Positions 16,216 through 23,919 of a DNA stretch of 36,666 nucleotides are shown here, in pieces. A program made the position numbers and the translations under genes. Location: contig JAFAGA010000072.1 in the NCBI GenBank assembly GCA_023423045.1, positions 1-36,666 of the forward strand, read 5' to 3'. Under the pieces are notes generated by a model, which did not search any database, was not told the DNA's origin, and saw only the letters and a program-made list of their open reading frames with translations. This DNA comes from Bacillota bacterium. Its GTDB lineage: Bacteria; Bacillota; Clostridia; Lachnospirales; Lachnospiraceae. Every line of letters begins with the position of its first letter. Position 1 is the stretch's first letter.

Positions 16216-17796
16216 ATGTCACAGATTATTGTTAATGACTTAACCTTTAGCTATGATACCAGCTATGATACTATTTTTGAGCATGTGAGCTTCCAGCTGG
16301 ATACGGATTGGAAGCTTGGCTTTGTAGGAAGAAACGGCAGGGGGAAAACTACCTTTCTTCATCTGCTGCAGGGCAGATACGCTTATCAGGGAACCATAAC
16401 CGCATCCGTTGAATTCAGTTATTTTCCGTTTGAGGTCGAAGATATGACGGTTAATACGCTGGAGGCGGTGAGGAATATTATCGCTCCCTACGGCGAGTGG
16501 GAGGCCGGGATGGAGGAATGCCTGGCTGACAGCATGAAGCCGGATGCACTGGAGCGCTACGGGCGGCTTCAAGAGCTGTATCAGGCTCATGACGGCTATA
16601 TTATTAATGAGATGATAGAGAAGGAGATCGGCAGGCTTCAGGTAGAGCCGGGGGTTTTAAACCGGCCCTTTGGCACCTTGAGCTTCGGAGAGAGAACGAA
16701 ACTGTCCCTGGCGGCGTTATTTCTAAAAAAGAATCATTTTCTGCTGATTGATGAGCCCACTAATCATCTGGATATGGAAGGGCGGCAGATACTGGCAGAA
16801 TATCTTCAGACAAAAAAGGGCTTTATTCTGGTCTCCCATGACCGGAGCTTTCTGGACCAATGCATCGATCATGTGCTGTCCATTAACCGGACGAATATCG
16901 AGGTCCAGAAGGGGAATTACTCCAGCTGGCAGCAGAATAAGGAATACTGGGACAATTATGAGCTGGAGAAGAATGAGCAGCTGAAAAAGGATATAGCGGT
17001 TTTGTCCGCGGCTGCAAAAAGAGCCATGGGATGGTCCGACCAGGTGGAGGCCTCCAAGATCGGGACCCATGTATATGACCGGGGAGCCGTAGGTCATAAG
17101 GCGGCTAAGATGATGAAGAGAGCCAAGTCCATCGAACACCGAAAGTTGGAGGCCGTTGAGGAAAAGAAGGGCCTGCTGAAGAATATCGAGCAAGCGGAGG
17201 CATTGAAGCTTAATATTATGGATTTTCCGGGAAAGAGATTTATGGAAGCCGAAAATTTGAATTTGTTTTATGGAGAGCACAGGGTGGCAACGGACATTAA
17301 TTTCTCCGTGCGAAGCGGGGACCGCTTGGCCATCCAGGGAAAGAACGGCTCCGGTAAAACCACACTTCTTAAGCTTTTATTGGGGGAGGAGGTTATTCAT
17401 ACCGGCCGGTATTATACGGCACCCGGCCTGAAGATATCCTATGTGTCCCAGGATACTTCCTATTTGATGGGGAATTTGAAGGATTTTGCTTCCAATTATG
17501 GGTTGGATGAGACCATATTTAAGACTGTGCTGAGGCAGTTGGATTTTTCCAGGGTACAGTTTGAGAAGGATATCCGTGAATTCAGTGCCGGGCAGAAGAA
17601 GAAAGTATTATTGGCGAAAAGTCTTGCCGAACCGACTCATATCTTTGTCTGGGATGAGCCCCTGAACTTTGTGGATGTATTTTCAAGAATGCAGATAGAA
17701 GAGCTGCTTCTTAAGTACCAGCCAACGATGATCTTTGTCGAACATGACCGGGTTTTTGGTGAGAAGATTGCGACAGATCGGGTAATGCTCTACTAG
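16216..17796 (+). CDS. Lsa-type ABC-F ribosomal protection protein
   Basis: A 526-residue protein with two ATP-binding cassettes and no membrane segments. ABC-F proteins of this type bind the ribosomal E site and displace lincosamides, pleuromutilins and streptogramin A. Cassette 1 has Walker A GRNGRGKT at 38-45, signature LSFGE at 155-159 and Walker B FLLIDE at 175-180. Cassette 2 has GKNGSGKT at 375-382, FSAGQ at 456-460 and IFVWDE at 476-481. The linker at about 235-335 is Lys/Glu-rich and helical, as expected for the tip that reaches the peptidyl-transferase centre. DWKLGFVGRNGRGKTT strongly recalls Lsa. AAGGAG lies seven bases before ATG 16216; earlier in-frame starts lack one. Resistance spectrum cannot be predicted from sequence, and a housekeeping role remains possible. 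Confidence 0.88.
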   Translation: MSQIIVNDLTFSYDTSYDTIFEHVSFQLDTDWKLGFVGRNGRGKTTFLHLLQGRYAYQGTITASVEFSYFPFEVEDMTVNTLEAVRNIIAPYGEWEAGMEECLADSMKPDALERYGRLQELYQAHDGYIINEMIEKEIGRLQVEPGVLNRPFGTLSFGERTKLSLAALFLKKNHFLLIDEPTNHLDMEGRQILAEYLQTKKGFILVSHDRSFLDQCIDHVLSINRTNIEVQKGNYSSWQQNKEYWDNYELEKNEQLKKDIAVLSAAAKRAMGWSDQVEASKIGTHVYDRGAVGHKAAKMMKRAKSIEHRKLEAVEEKKGLLKNIEQAEALKLNIMDFPGKRFMEAENLNLFYGEHRVATDINFSVRSGDRLAIQGKNGSGKTTLLKLLLGEEVIHTGRYYTAPGLKISYVSQDTSYLMGNLKDFASNYGLDETIFKTVLRQLDFSRVQFEKDIREFSAGQKKKVLLAKSLAEPTHIFVWDEPLNFVDVFSRMQIEELLLKYQPTMIFVEHDRVFGEKIATDRVMLY

Positions 17797-17840
17797 AAAA
17801 AGAGAAAAATAATTGCCGTCAGGCAGAATGGAGGTTGACT

Positions 17841-18527
17841 ATGAAACAAAAACGGTGGGGAAAACGGTTAATACGGCTTCTGCTATTCATGATAATCTGC
17901 GGTATGGGCGGAGCCCTGTTTCTTGTTGTTTTGAATGCATTTATAAAGTCTTCCGTAGAAGAGAGGATTCTCTCTCCGGAGGAGGCAAAAGGACTTACGG
18001 ATGTGGATTGCATACTCGTTCTGGGGGCTGGTGTCTGGAATGGTAATCGTCCCAGCCCAATGTTGGAGGACAGGCTGCAGCAGGGAATATGGCTTTACCG
18101 CGACGGTGTGAGCGATCGCCTTCTGATGAGCGGGGATCATGGCAGAAAGGATTATGATGAAGTGAATGTTATGAAGCAGTACGCTATAGCGGAAGGAATA
18201 CCGTCTGCGGATATTTTCATGGACCATGCCGGATTTTCCACCTATGAGAGTATGTATCGAGCCAGGGATATCTTTAAGGCGGGAAAGGTTATTATTGTAA
18301 CGCAGGAATACCATCTGTACCGGGCATTGTATGTTGCCGGGAAGCTGGGGCTGGACGCCTATGGGGTGGCGTCGGACGCCCGGGTATATGCGGGGCAGGA
18401 TTACAGAGAACTGAGGGAGATCCTGGCCCGGACAAAGGACTCTATCTATTGTCTGGTGAAGCCTGAACCTACGTATCTGGGAGACGCAATTCCAGTCAGT
18501 GGAAATGGCGATGTAACAAATGATTGA
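17841..18527 (+). CDS. DUF218 (SanA/YdcF-like) membrane-anchored protein
   Basis: A 228-residue protein with one N-terminal membrane segment (about residues 11-35) after a basic start, then a DUF218 domain at about 55-200. Typical motifs are CILVLGAGVWNGNRPSPML, the LLMSGDHG loop, and HAGFSTYESMYRARDIF followed by IIVTQEYHLYRAL. SanA and ElyC of this family affect envelope permeability and peptidoglycan precursors in enterobacteria; biochemical activity is unsettled. GGAGG at 17830-17834 sits six bases before the ATG. The gene begins 44 bases after the ABC-F stop and may be co-transcribed with it, which would place an envelope protein under the same leader control. Confidence 0.87.
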   Translation: MKQKRWGKRLIRLLLFMIICGMGGALFLVVLNAFIKSSVEERILSPEEAKGLTDVDCILVLGAGVWNGNRPSPMLEDRLQQGIWLYRDGVSDRLLMSGDHGRKDYDEVNVMKQYAIAEGIPSADIFMDHAGFSTYESMYRARDIFKAGKVIIVTQEYHLYRALYVAGKLGLDAYGVASDARVYAGQDYRELREILARTKDSIYCLVKPEPTYLGDAIPVSGNGDVTND

Positions 18528-18646
18528 GTGTTAAAAATCCTCTTAATGGCATAGAATAAATTTGGACATCTTAGGGCATTCTACCAAATAGATAGGTAAT
18601 TGATATGAAAACTGTGGAATTGTCTGAATCTGGTTACAATTACTGA

Positions 18647-18675
18647 TTGCAAATTCTGATAAATTAGTTCATAAT
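18647..18675 (+). promoter_or_regulatory. candidate promoter of the 76-residue protein gene
   Basis: TTGCAA at 18647-18652 and CATAAT at 18670-18675 are spaced by 17 bases in the 262-base AT-rich gap after the DUF218 gene. It is the best match in that gap and would give a leader of about 110 bases. Confidence 0.4.
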
Positions 18676-18789
18676 AGTAAGGAAAAGAACAAGATTACCA
18701 TTCGCAGTACAATCACATAATATCAAGCAATATGTAGTAATATTTAAAACTGCAGTGACTAAATGCTAATGATTAGGAGAAGTGAAGCG

Positions 18790-19020
18790 ATGAGAGAATG
18801 GAGATTATTGTTGTTATTGGAGTTTGATTGGAGGATGTTCAAGATTCATCGTAAATTAATCAACTGGTTGGTGAAACGGGGGATGAAGCTGTCCTCGCCG
18901 ATTTTATGCATGATTAATCGGAGCCTGGATAACTATGGGGTGGCATTGGCCAGGCAAAGACATATTTATGAAAGCATTACGGGCCAGGTTATCCGTTATT
19001 ATAAGAGAGATGAGATCTGA
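18790..19020 (+). CDS. small basic protein of unknown function
   Basis: A 76-residue basic protein starting MREWRLLLLLEFDWRMFKIH, with the later segment NRSLDNYGVALARQRHIYES. The start at 18790 has AGGAG at 18776-18780, nine bases upstream; ATG 18763 would add nine residues without a good site. No signal peptide or clear membrane helix is present, although LLLLLEF is hydrophobic. The length and amphipathic layout suggest one or two helices, perhaps a small partner or regulatory protein. I do not recognise a family. It stands alone between the DUF218 gene and a convergent small gene. Confidence 0.6.
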   Translation: MREWRLLLLLEFDWRMFKIHRKLINWLVKRGMKLSSPILCMINRSLDNYGVALARQRHIYESITGQVIRYYKRDEI

Positions 19021-19044
19021 GAACAAAATTTGTCTTTATGAAAT

Positions 19045-19111
19045 AAAAAAGCTGCCTGTCATTTTCCGTATGACTAAGGATTCATCTTAGTCCGCGGGAA
19101 ATGACAGGCAG
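19045..19111 (-). terminator. long-stem terminator of the minus-strand small gene
   Basis: CTGCCTGTCATTTTCC from 19052 pairs with GGAAATGACAGGCAG ending at 19111, with an inner CTAAG/CTTAG stem. On the minus strand it is followed by six T (plus-strand A at 19045-19050). It ends the 42-residue-protein transcript and may also slow plus-strand transcription from the left. Confidence 0.8.
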
Positions 19112-19161
19112 TTGCTGTTATAGAACATAATAAGAGCGCTTAAAGGAGTACAAGCTAACGA

Positions 19162-19290
19162 CTATGCGTTCTTTTTCGGCTTTTTTACAACTTCGGGCTC
19201 GGGCATAATCGGCTTCAAGGAAGGCATTACACCTACAGTATCAGTTTTTTTCTTTTTCTTAACTTCTTTACGAATATCTCTGTTAGCCAT
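19162..19290 (-). CDS. 42-residue lysine-rich small protein
   Basis: A complete minus-strand ORF, MANRDIRKEVKKKKK at the N-terminus and a C-terminus of EPEVVKKPKKNA, with a central GVMPSLKPIMP. It begins at 19290 with GGGAG eight bases upstream on the minus strand, ends at 19162, has a TATAAT-type promoter behind it and a strong terminator after it. This complete transcription unit supports it as a real gene despite its size. It is strongly basic, about 30 percent Lys plus Arg, and may bind nucleic acid or ribosomes; that is inference. No family is recognised. Confidence 0.7.
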   Translation of the reverse strand: MANRDIRKEVKKKKKTDTVGVMPSLKPIMPEPEVVKKPKKNA

Positions 19291-19343
19291 GGATATCACT
19301 CCCTTTTATGATAGTAGACATATCTTGTATTTGATTCATATCT

Positions 19344-19372
19344 ATTATAATGACTTATGTTGATTTAGTCCA
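19344..19372 (-). promoter_or_regulatory. candidate promoter of the 42-residue protein
   Basis: On the minus strand TGGACT (plus 19367-19372) and TATAAT (plus 19344-19349) are separated by 17 bases. A transcript would start near 19337, about 45 bases before the start codon. Confidence 0.45.
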
Positions 19373-19656
19373 GAAGAATTTTTGCATAAAGCCTATTTTG
19401 AAGCCTGTTTATACAGCACATTTAAATTGTTCAATTGTTTACGGAAAGATTTCTGGCAAGGGGATATCAATTTCTTTTTTTACGGAGCTTTGTTCCTTTA
19501 CAGAGGCGTTGTTTCTTTGGAGAAACGAGGATGAAAGAATTTTATGATATACAGGCCCAAAAGATGAAAATAATTGTATAAAGTATATAAATAGTCATGC
19601 GAATATTGCGGTATATTATACATAATAAATATTTTGGGTGAAACAGTAAAATGGTA
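19373..19656. other. AT-rich intergenic stretch with no supported gene
   Basis: Between the divergent small gene and the sugar operon promoter I see no ribosome-site-supported ORF, clear RNA gene or repeat. A 65-codon frame at 19350-19547 lacks a ribosome site and has no coding character. Confidence 0.5.
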
Positions 19657-19685
19657 TTGACATAATTGAGTACAAATGATAATAT
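19657..19685 (+). promoter_or_regulatory. sigma-A promoter of the carbohydrate operon
   Basis: TTGACA at 19657-19662 and TAATAT at 19680-19685 are spaced by 17 bases. The predicted start near 19692 falls inside the first LacI-type operator, so repressor binding would block initiation. The first gene starts 100 bases downstream. Confidence 0.75.
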
Positions 19686-19688
19686 CAA

Positions 19689-19702
19689 GTTAAACGTAAA
19701 AC
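19689..19702 (+). promoter_or_regulatory. LacI-type operator 1
   Basis: GTTAAACGTAAAAC matches the palindrome GTTTAACGTTAAAC at 12 of 14 positions. It overlaps the predicted transcription start. The same pattern occurs at 19753 and before the LacI-family gene at 27449. Confidence 0.55.
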
Positions 19703-19752
19703 GTGTACGATATATACAATTAAATTTATTTAAGCAAATTAGGTTGGGATAC

Positions 19753-19766
19753 GTTTAACGTAAAAC
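19753..19766 (+). promoter_or_regulatory. LacI-type operator 2
   Basis: GTTTAACGTAAAAC matches the palindrome GTTTAACGTTAAAC at 13 of 14 positions and lies just before the ribosome site of the first operon gene. Its centre is 64 bases from that of operator 1, about six helical turns, so joint binding or looping is possible. Confidence 0.6.
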
Positions 19767-19792
19767 TATTTATGAAAAGAGGAGGGATTGAT

Positions 19793-20434
19793 ATGAGGAG
19801 TTCTAAATTACGCAAGGCTCTGGCATCAATTGTATTTGCGGCCGCAATAGTGATGACAGTGACGGTACAGGCATTTGCAGCATCGGCTTATATTGTAGAG
19901 GACGGAACCTTTACAAATGCAGGATTTGTTAATGCAGGCGAAGTAAAAGACGGAACCATTCAGGGACCCGGGAACTGGACACAGTTGAATCTGGGGGATG
20001 CGGCTGTGGATGCACCTTATCTGCACATCATCATAAAGGCCACCGGAGATACGGCAGCTGCGCAGATCGCAGTATCGGATCTGTTCACATTTGTTCTTGC
20101 TGATTTAGGGATTGCCTTAACTGAGGAGTATCAGGATGTAGTGCTTCCGGTTCAGGATAAGGGAATTACCATGCTGTCCTGGTTAAACTGTATGGGACTG
20201 GATGGAGGAAGCAGCGTATATACGGTTAAGGATGTGTTCCTATCCGATGATGAGGCTTCGACGATTGCAGCTGCAGTACCAAGCATCGCCCAGGCAGATC
20301 AGGAAGAAGGAGATATGCCCAAGACCGGTGCCTCGGCAGCAATGACTGTTTTTGCCGCTGCCGGTATGGTATTATGTGCGGGCGGACTTGTGGCAATGAA
20401 AAAGTACAAAAAGCCCGCAGCTGATGAAAAATAA
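19793..20434 (+). CDS. secreted cell-wall-anchored protein with LPxTG-like motif
   Basis: A 213-residue surface protein. Residues 1-30 are a signal peptide (basic MRSSKLRKA, hydrophobic core, cleavage near AFAAS). The mature domain, about residues 31-160, is predicted mostly beta and resembles a carbohydrate-binding-module-like sandwich, though I cannot name a family. The C-terminus has the complete sorting signal: MPKTG, a hydrophobic stretch, and the basic tail KKYKKP. Sortase would attach it to peptidoglycan. AGGAGGGA lies six to seven bases before the ATG. It is the first gene of the sugar-uptake operon under the LacI-type operators, so it may capture or present the substrate at the wall. 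Confidence 0.8.
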   Translation: MRSSKLRKALASIVFAAAIVMTVTVQAFAASAYIVEDGTFTNAGFVNAGEVKDGTIQGPGNWTQLNLGDAAVDAPYLHIIIKATGDTAAAQIAVSDLFTFVLADLGIALTEEYQDVVLPVQDKGITMLSWLNCMGLDGGSSVYTVKDVFLSDDEASTIAAAVPSIAQADQEEGDMPKTGASAAMTVFAAAGMVLCAGGLVAMKKYKKPAADEK

Positions 20435-20485
20435 AGAAACAAGAAATAATAATTTAAGCCGCCCGGCGGCAGTATGGAGGTTAAT

Positions 20486-21964
20486 ATGAAGAGAATGAAA
20501 CGATTGTTAAGTCTTTTGTTATGTGTGATGCTTGCTGTGAGCCTGTTATCCGCCTGTGGTACGAAGGATAAGGAAGCCGCTGTGAACCCGCCGGCAGAAC
20601 CTTCCAAAACAGAGGAGAAGGAACCGACAGCAGAGCCTTCCAAGGAAGAGGAAGGTGCTGAGGATATTAAGCTGACACTGGGGATCTGGCCGGAGGACAC
20701 CATGACGGCAGATATTGAATTACATAAAGGATATGTGGCCACTTTTAATGCAACCCACCCTAATGTGGAGGTGGTTCCTTCCTATTACAAATATGCAACC
20801 GATACCTTTGTGCCGAAAGCGGAGTCCGGCAATCTTCCGGTGATTTTTGAGACCTGGTATACGGAGCCCCAGAAGCTGATCAACGGAGGCTTTGTTGCAG
20901 ATATTACCGATATCCTGAATGATAGAGGCTGGGCGGAGAAGATTAATCCCTCCATCCGGGAGCTGCTATCCAAGGATGGAAGAATTTATGGTATTCCCCG
21001 TGACGGTTATGCGCTTGGCTTGATGCTGAATGTGGAGCTTTTTGAACAGGCGGGCCTGGTGGATGCAAATGGTATTCCTGTGTATCCCAAGACCTGGGCT
21101 GAACTGGCGGAAACTGCCAAAAAGATTAAGGACGCAACCGGTGCGGCAGGACTTTGCCTGCTGGCTAAGGACAATGCGGGCGGCTGGCATTTCAGCAATA
21201 TTGCCTGGGCCTTCGGCGCAACCCTGACTCTGGAGGAGAACGGCAAATTTGTTGCCAATGTAGACACTTCGGAAGCAATTGCAGCGATGGAATATATTAA
21301 GAGCCTGCGCTGGGAGTATGACGTGCTTACTCCGGATCCGACCAATGAGGACTGGGGTACCGGTTTTGTTAACCTGGGAACCGGTGCGGCGGCCATGTAT
21401 ATCGGCGCCAACGATGCGGTGAACCAGCCGACCCAGGTCAACGGCCTTGCAGTAGATAAGCTGTCCATGTGTGCACTTCCTGCCGGACCGGGCGGAGCCC
21501 AGTATTCCTTATCCGGCGGTACTCCTTATATGTTCGCCAAGAACGCGACCCTCGAACAGATCAATGCGGCTTTGGATTATCTTGAGATTATGGGTAAGGC
21601 TCCGGTAGCAACCGAGGATGCGGTCGCAGGTATGAGAGCGGATGCCCAGAATCGTGTTGCCAGCGGTGTTCCGGTAATTCCCCGCTTCCCCTGCTGGATT
21701 GCCGAGGATGTGCTGGCTGCCGAGGACGCAATTGTTGCGGAGTTTGGCAATGTTGACACGAAGCTGTATGAATCCTATTTCAATATCCTGAAGAAGGAAG
21801 GAAATCTTCGTCTTGAGGAGGTTGGTTCGGCACAGGATCTGTATGCTGAGTTAACCAAGGTGCTTCAGGCTGTAATTACCGATAAGAATGCCGATGTTAC
21901 GGAGCTGATGAAAACAGCGGATGCAAATTATCAGACTATCCTTGATAACACTGTAAATAAGTAG
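20486..21964 (+). CDS. sugar ABC transporter substrate-binding lipoprotein
   Basis: A 492-residue extracellular solute-binding protein (family 1, maltose-binding-like). The signal sequence ends in the lipobox LLSAC, so Cys24 would be lipid-modified and anchor the protein outside the membrane. A Pro/Glu/Lys-rich linker follows, then the binding domain from about residue 60 (LTLGIWPEDT). Central features such as RDGYALGLMLN and YPKTWAELAETAKK are typical of this fold. TGGAGG sits five bases before ATG 20486; ATG 20474 overlaps that site. It is followed by two permease genes and a GH65 phosphorylase, so the ligand is probably a small alpha-glucoside. Confidence 0.93.
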   Translation: MKRMKRLLSLLLCVMLAVSLLSACGTKDKEAAVNPPAEPSKTEEKEPTAEPSKEEEGAEDIKLTLGIWPEDTMTADIELHKGYVATFNATHPNVEVVPSYYKYATDTFVPKAESGNLPVIFETWYTEPQKLINGGFVADITDILNDRGWAEKINPSIRELLSKDGRIYGIPRDGYALGLMLNVELFEQAGLVDANGIPVYPKTWAELAETAKKIKDATGAAGLCLLAKDNAGGWHFSNIAWAFGATLTLEENGKFVANVDTSEAIAAMEYIKSLRWEYDVLTPDPTNEDWGTGFVNLGTGAAAMYIGANDAVNQPTQVNGLAVDKLSMCALPAGPGGAQYSLSGGTPYMFAKNATLEQINAALDYLEIMGKAPVATEDAVAGMRADAQNRVASGVPVIPRFPCWIAEDVLAAEDAIVAEFGNVDTKLYESYFNILKKEGNLRLEEVGSAQDLYAELTKVLQAVITDKNADVTELMKTADANYQTILDNTVNK

Positions 21965-21988
21965 TAGAAATATCAGACGGATTTTTGG

Positions 21989-22028
21989 GATGATGGGGCT
22001 CTCCTTCGGGGAATACCCCATCATCTTT
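21989..22028 (+). terminator. strong intra-operon hairpin after the binding-protein gene
   Basis: GATGATGGGG at 21989-21998 pairs perfectly with CCCCATCATC at 22016-22025, with an inner TCC-TTC-GGG, followed by only TTTAA. Such hairpins after solute-binding-protein genes usually stabilise the upstream message or partly stop transcription, giving more binding protein than permease. Confidence 0.7.
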
Positions 22029-22073
22029 AAAGAAGACAAGTGATGGAAGATTAGGAATAGGAGGGTGGAGCAG

Positions 22074-22982
22074 ATGGTCAGAATCGAGAGCGGGCAGCCC
22101 CGCAGCGAAAAACGGAAGGGAGCCCTGCAAAAAGATATCATAGGCTGGCTGATTATGTTACCCACAATTATATTATTCGCCTTTTTTGTTTGGGAGCCAT
22201 TATTGGAAAGCATTCGCCTCTCCTTATATACGGCAAAAGGGATACGGCTGCAGGAATTTGTAGGGCTGGACAATTATACCCTTGTCCTGAAGCATCCGGA
22301 TTTTATGGACGCGTTTACCAATACTTTCAAATACATAACATGGTCTTTGGCAATCGGTTTTCTCGTTCCCATTATAATTGCAATTTTAATTACCGAGACA
22401 GTCCATCTGAAGGGATTGTTTAAGATCGGTGTATATTTCCCGAATATCATGCCCGGCATGGCTATGGTTATGATGCTGGGATATTTCTTCCGCCCGGGCA
22501 ATACGGGTGTGCTTAATATTTTATTGTCCAAGATCGGTGTGGAGCCGATGGTGTGGCTGTCTAATCCCAGGCTGACGATACCGCTCATCGTAGTGACTAT
22601 GACCTGGAAGAGTGCGGGCGCCACGTCATTTCTTTATATGGCAGGGATCAACGGAATTAATCCGGAGCTGTATGAGGCGGCTACCCTGGATGGTGCCGGT
22701 ATCCGCCAGAGAATCAGATACATTACGGTGCCGAATATTTTTTCCCTGGGAAAAACCTTATTGATCCTTCAGATTATCTCCGTGTTCCAAATCTTATATG
22801 AGCCTCTGGTTATGACCAACGGCGGACCGAATAATGCGAGTATATCGATTATGCAGCTGGTGTACAATTACGCATTCCGGGATTTCAATTATCCGGCTGC
22901 GGCCTCCCTGTCGGTCATGATGTGCATCATACTGATTTTGTTAAGCGGGCTCTATTTCAAAATTACGAAATCAAAGGATTGA
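22074..22982 (+). CDS. sugar ABC transporter permease, MalF/UgpA-type
   Basis: A 302-residue integral membrane permease with six hydrophobic segments. The EAA loop that contacts the ATPase is present near residues 195-215 (LYEAATLDGAGIRQRIRYIT). The N-terminal GWLIMLPTIILFAFFVWEPL segment and the ending NYPAAASLSVMMCIILILL are characteristic of MalF-like family members. AGGAGG at 22059-22064 lies nine bases before ATG 22074; a GTG at 22065 overlaps the ribosome site. It pairs with the next gene to form the channel for the sugar bound by the upstream lipoprotein. No ATPase gene lies in the cluster, so a shared MsmX-type ATPase elsewhere is likely. Confidence 0.93.
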   Translation: MVRIESGQPRSEKRKGALQKDIIGWLIMLPTIILFAFFVWEPLLESIRLSLYTAKGIRLQEFVGLDNYTLVLKHPDFMDAFTNTFKYITWSLAIGFLVPIIIAILITETVHLKGLFKIGVYFPNIMPGMAMVMMLGYFFRPGNTGVLNILLSKIGVEPMVWLSNPRLTIPLIVVTMTWKSAGATSFLYMAGINGINPELYEAATLDGAGIRQRIRYITVPNIFSLGKTLLILQIISVFQILYEPLVMTNGGPNNASISIMQLVYNYAFRDFNYPAAASLSVMMCIILILLSGLYFKITKSKD

Positions 22983-23023
22983 TTCCAGCTGAAATATAAG
23001 AAAAGAAAGGCACGGGTGCTGCT

Positions 23024-23902
23024 ATGTTTTTTGATAAATATATTGAAAAGGAAGACGGAACAATCCGTTCCTATGATCTTCATTCCCGGAGGCACAGGAT
23101 ACTGTGTATCCTTATCTTTGCCGCCTGTCTCGGAATGCTTGTGATTGCCATCTTTCCGACGATCTGGGTATTTCTTGCCAGCTTTAAGAATATTGCCGAA
23201 TTTCGCAAGGAAGCGACGATCCTGCCCAGAAGCTTTGACCTTCAGGTATATTTAAAAACCTGGAGGGATCTGAAATTCGTCAAATACTATATTAATTCCC
23301 TGCTGGTTGTCACGGGCTGTGTTGCGTGCTCCGTCGTGTTTAACGGACTGCTGGCTTACGGGCTGGCAATCCTGAAGCCAAGGGGGCATAAGCTTGTGTA
23401 TACCCTGGTGATGTGGGGACTGCTCATTCCCGCCACTACCAGCGTGGTTGCGCTCTTTGTCAATATCAACCGCATCGGATTAAACCAGTCCTTTGTGCCG
23501 CTATGGCTGTCCATGGGCGCCAACGCTTTTTATGTGGTTATGTTCAAGCAATTCTTTGAAGCTTTGCCGAGGGAGCTGATTGAAGCGGCGAAGCTGGACG
23601 GCTGCGGAGTATTGCAGACCTTTAGCCATATTGTATTGCCGCTGTCCAAATCCATTGTTATGGTCATCGCCATCTTTACCATCAATGCGGCATGGTCGGA
23701 TTTTTTACTTCCCTATCTGGTGCTTGGCGGCTCAGGCAAGGAGACGGTTATGGTCCGTCTCTTTATGTTCCGGACCTCCAATGCGACGGATGTTGAAGTG
23801 CTGCGGGCGGTGGCTTTCTCTATCATACCGCCGATCATTTTATTTACCATATTCCAGAAACAGATTACAGCAGGTGCCACTACCGGTGCGATTAAGGGCT
23901 GA
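23024..23902 (+). CDS. sugar ABC transporter permease, MalG/UgpE-type
   Basis: A 292-residue permease and partner of the preceding MalF-type protein. It has six hydrophobic segments and the EAA loop near residues 185-205 (LPRELIEAAKLDGCGVLQTF). The N-terminal cytoplasmic part is longer than in many MalG proteins (about 22 residues before RILCILIF). The ribosome site (GAAAGG) is weak and about 13 bases upstream, so translation may depend on coupling with the preceding gene, 41 bases away. It is followed after 17 bases by the GH65 gene. Confidence 0.92.
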   Translation: MFFDKYIEKEDGTIRSYDLHSRRHRILCILIFAACLGMLVIAIFPTIWVFLASFKNIAEFRKEATILPRSFDLQVYLKTWRDLKFVKYYINSLLVVTGCVACSVVFNGLLAYGLAILKPRGHKLVYTLVMWGLLIPATTSVVALFVNINRIGLNQSFVPLWLSMGANAFYVVMFKQFFEALPRELIEAAKLDGCGVLQTFSHIVLPLSKSIVMVIAIFTINAAWSDFLLPYLVLGGSGKETVMVRLFMFRTSNATDVEVLRAVAFSIIPPIILFTIFQKQITAGATTGAIKG

Positions 23903-23919
23903 AGACTTGGAGGCAGACA

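Noticed and set aside
19350..19547. 65-codon plus-strand frame
   Set aside because: No ribosome site, no familiar sequence, and it overlaps the minus-strand promoter region.
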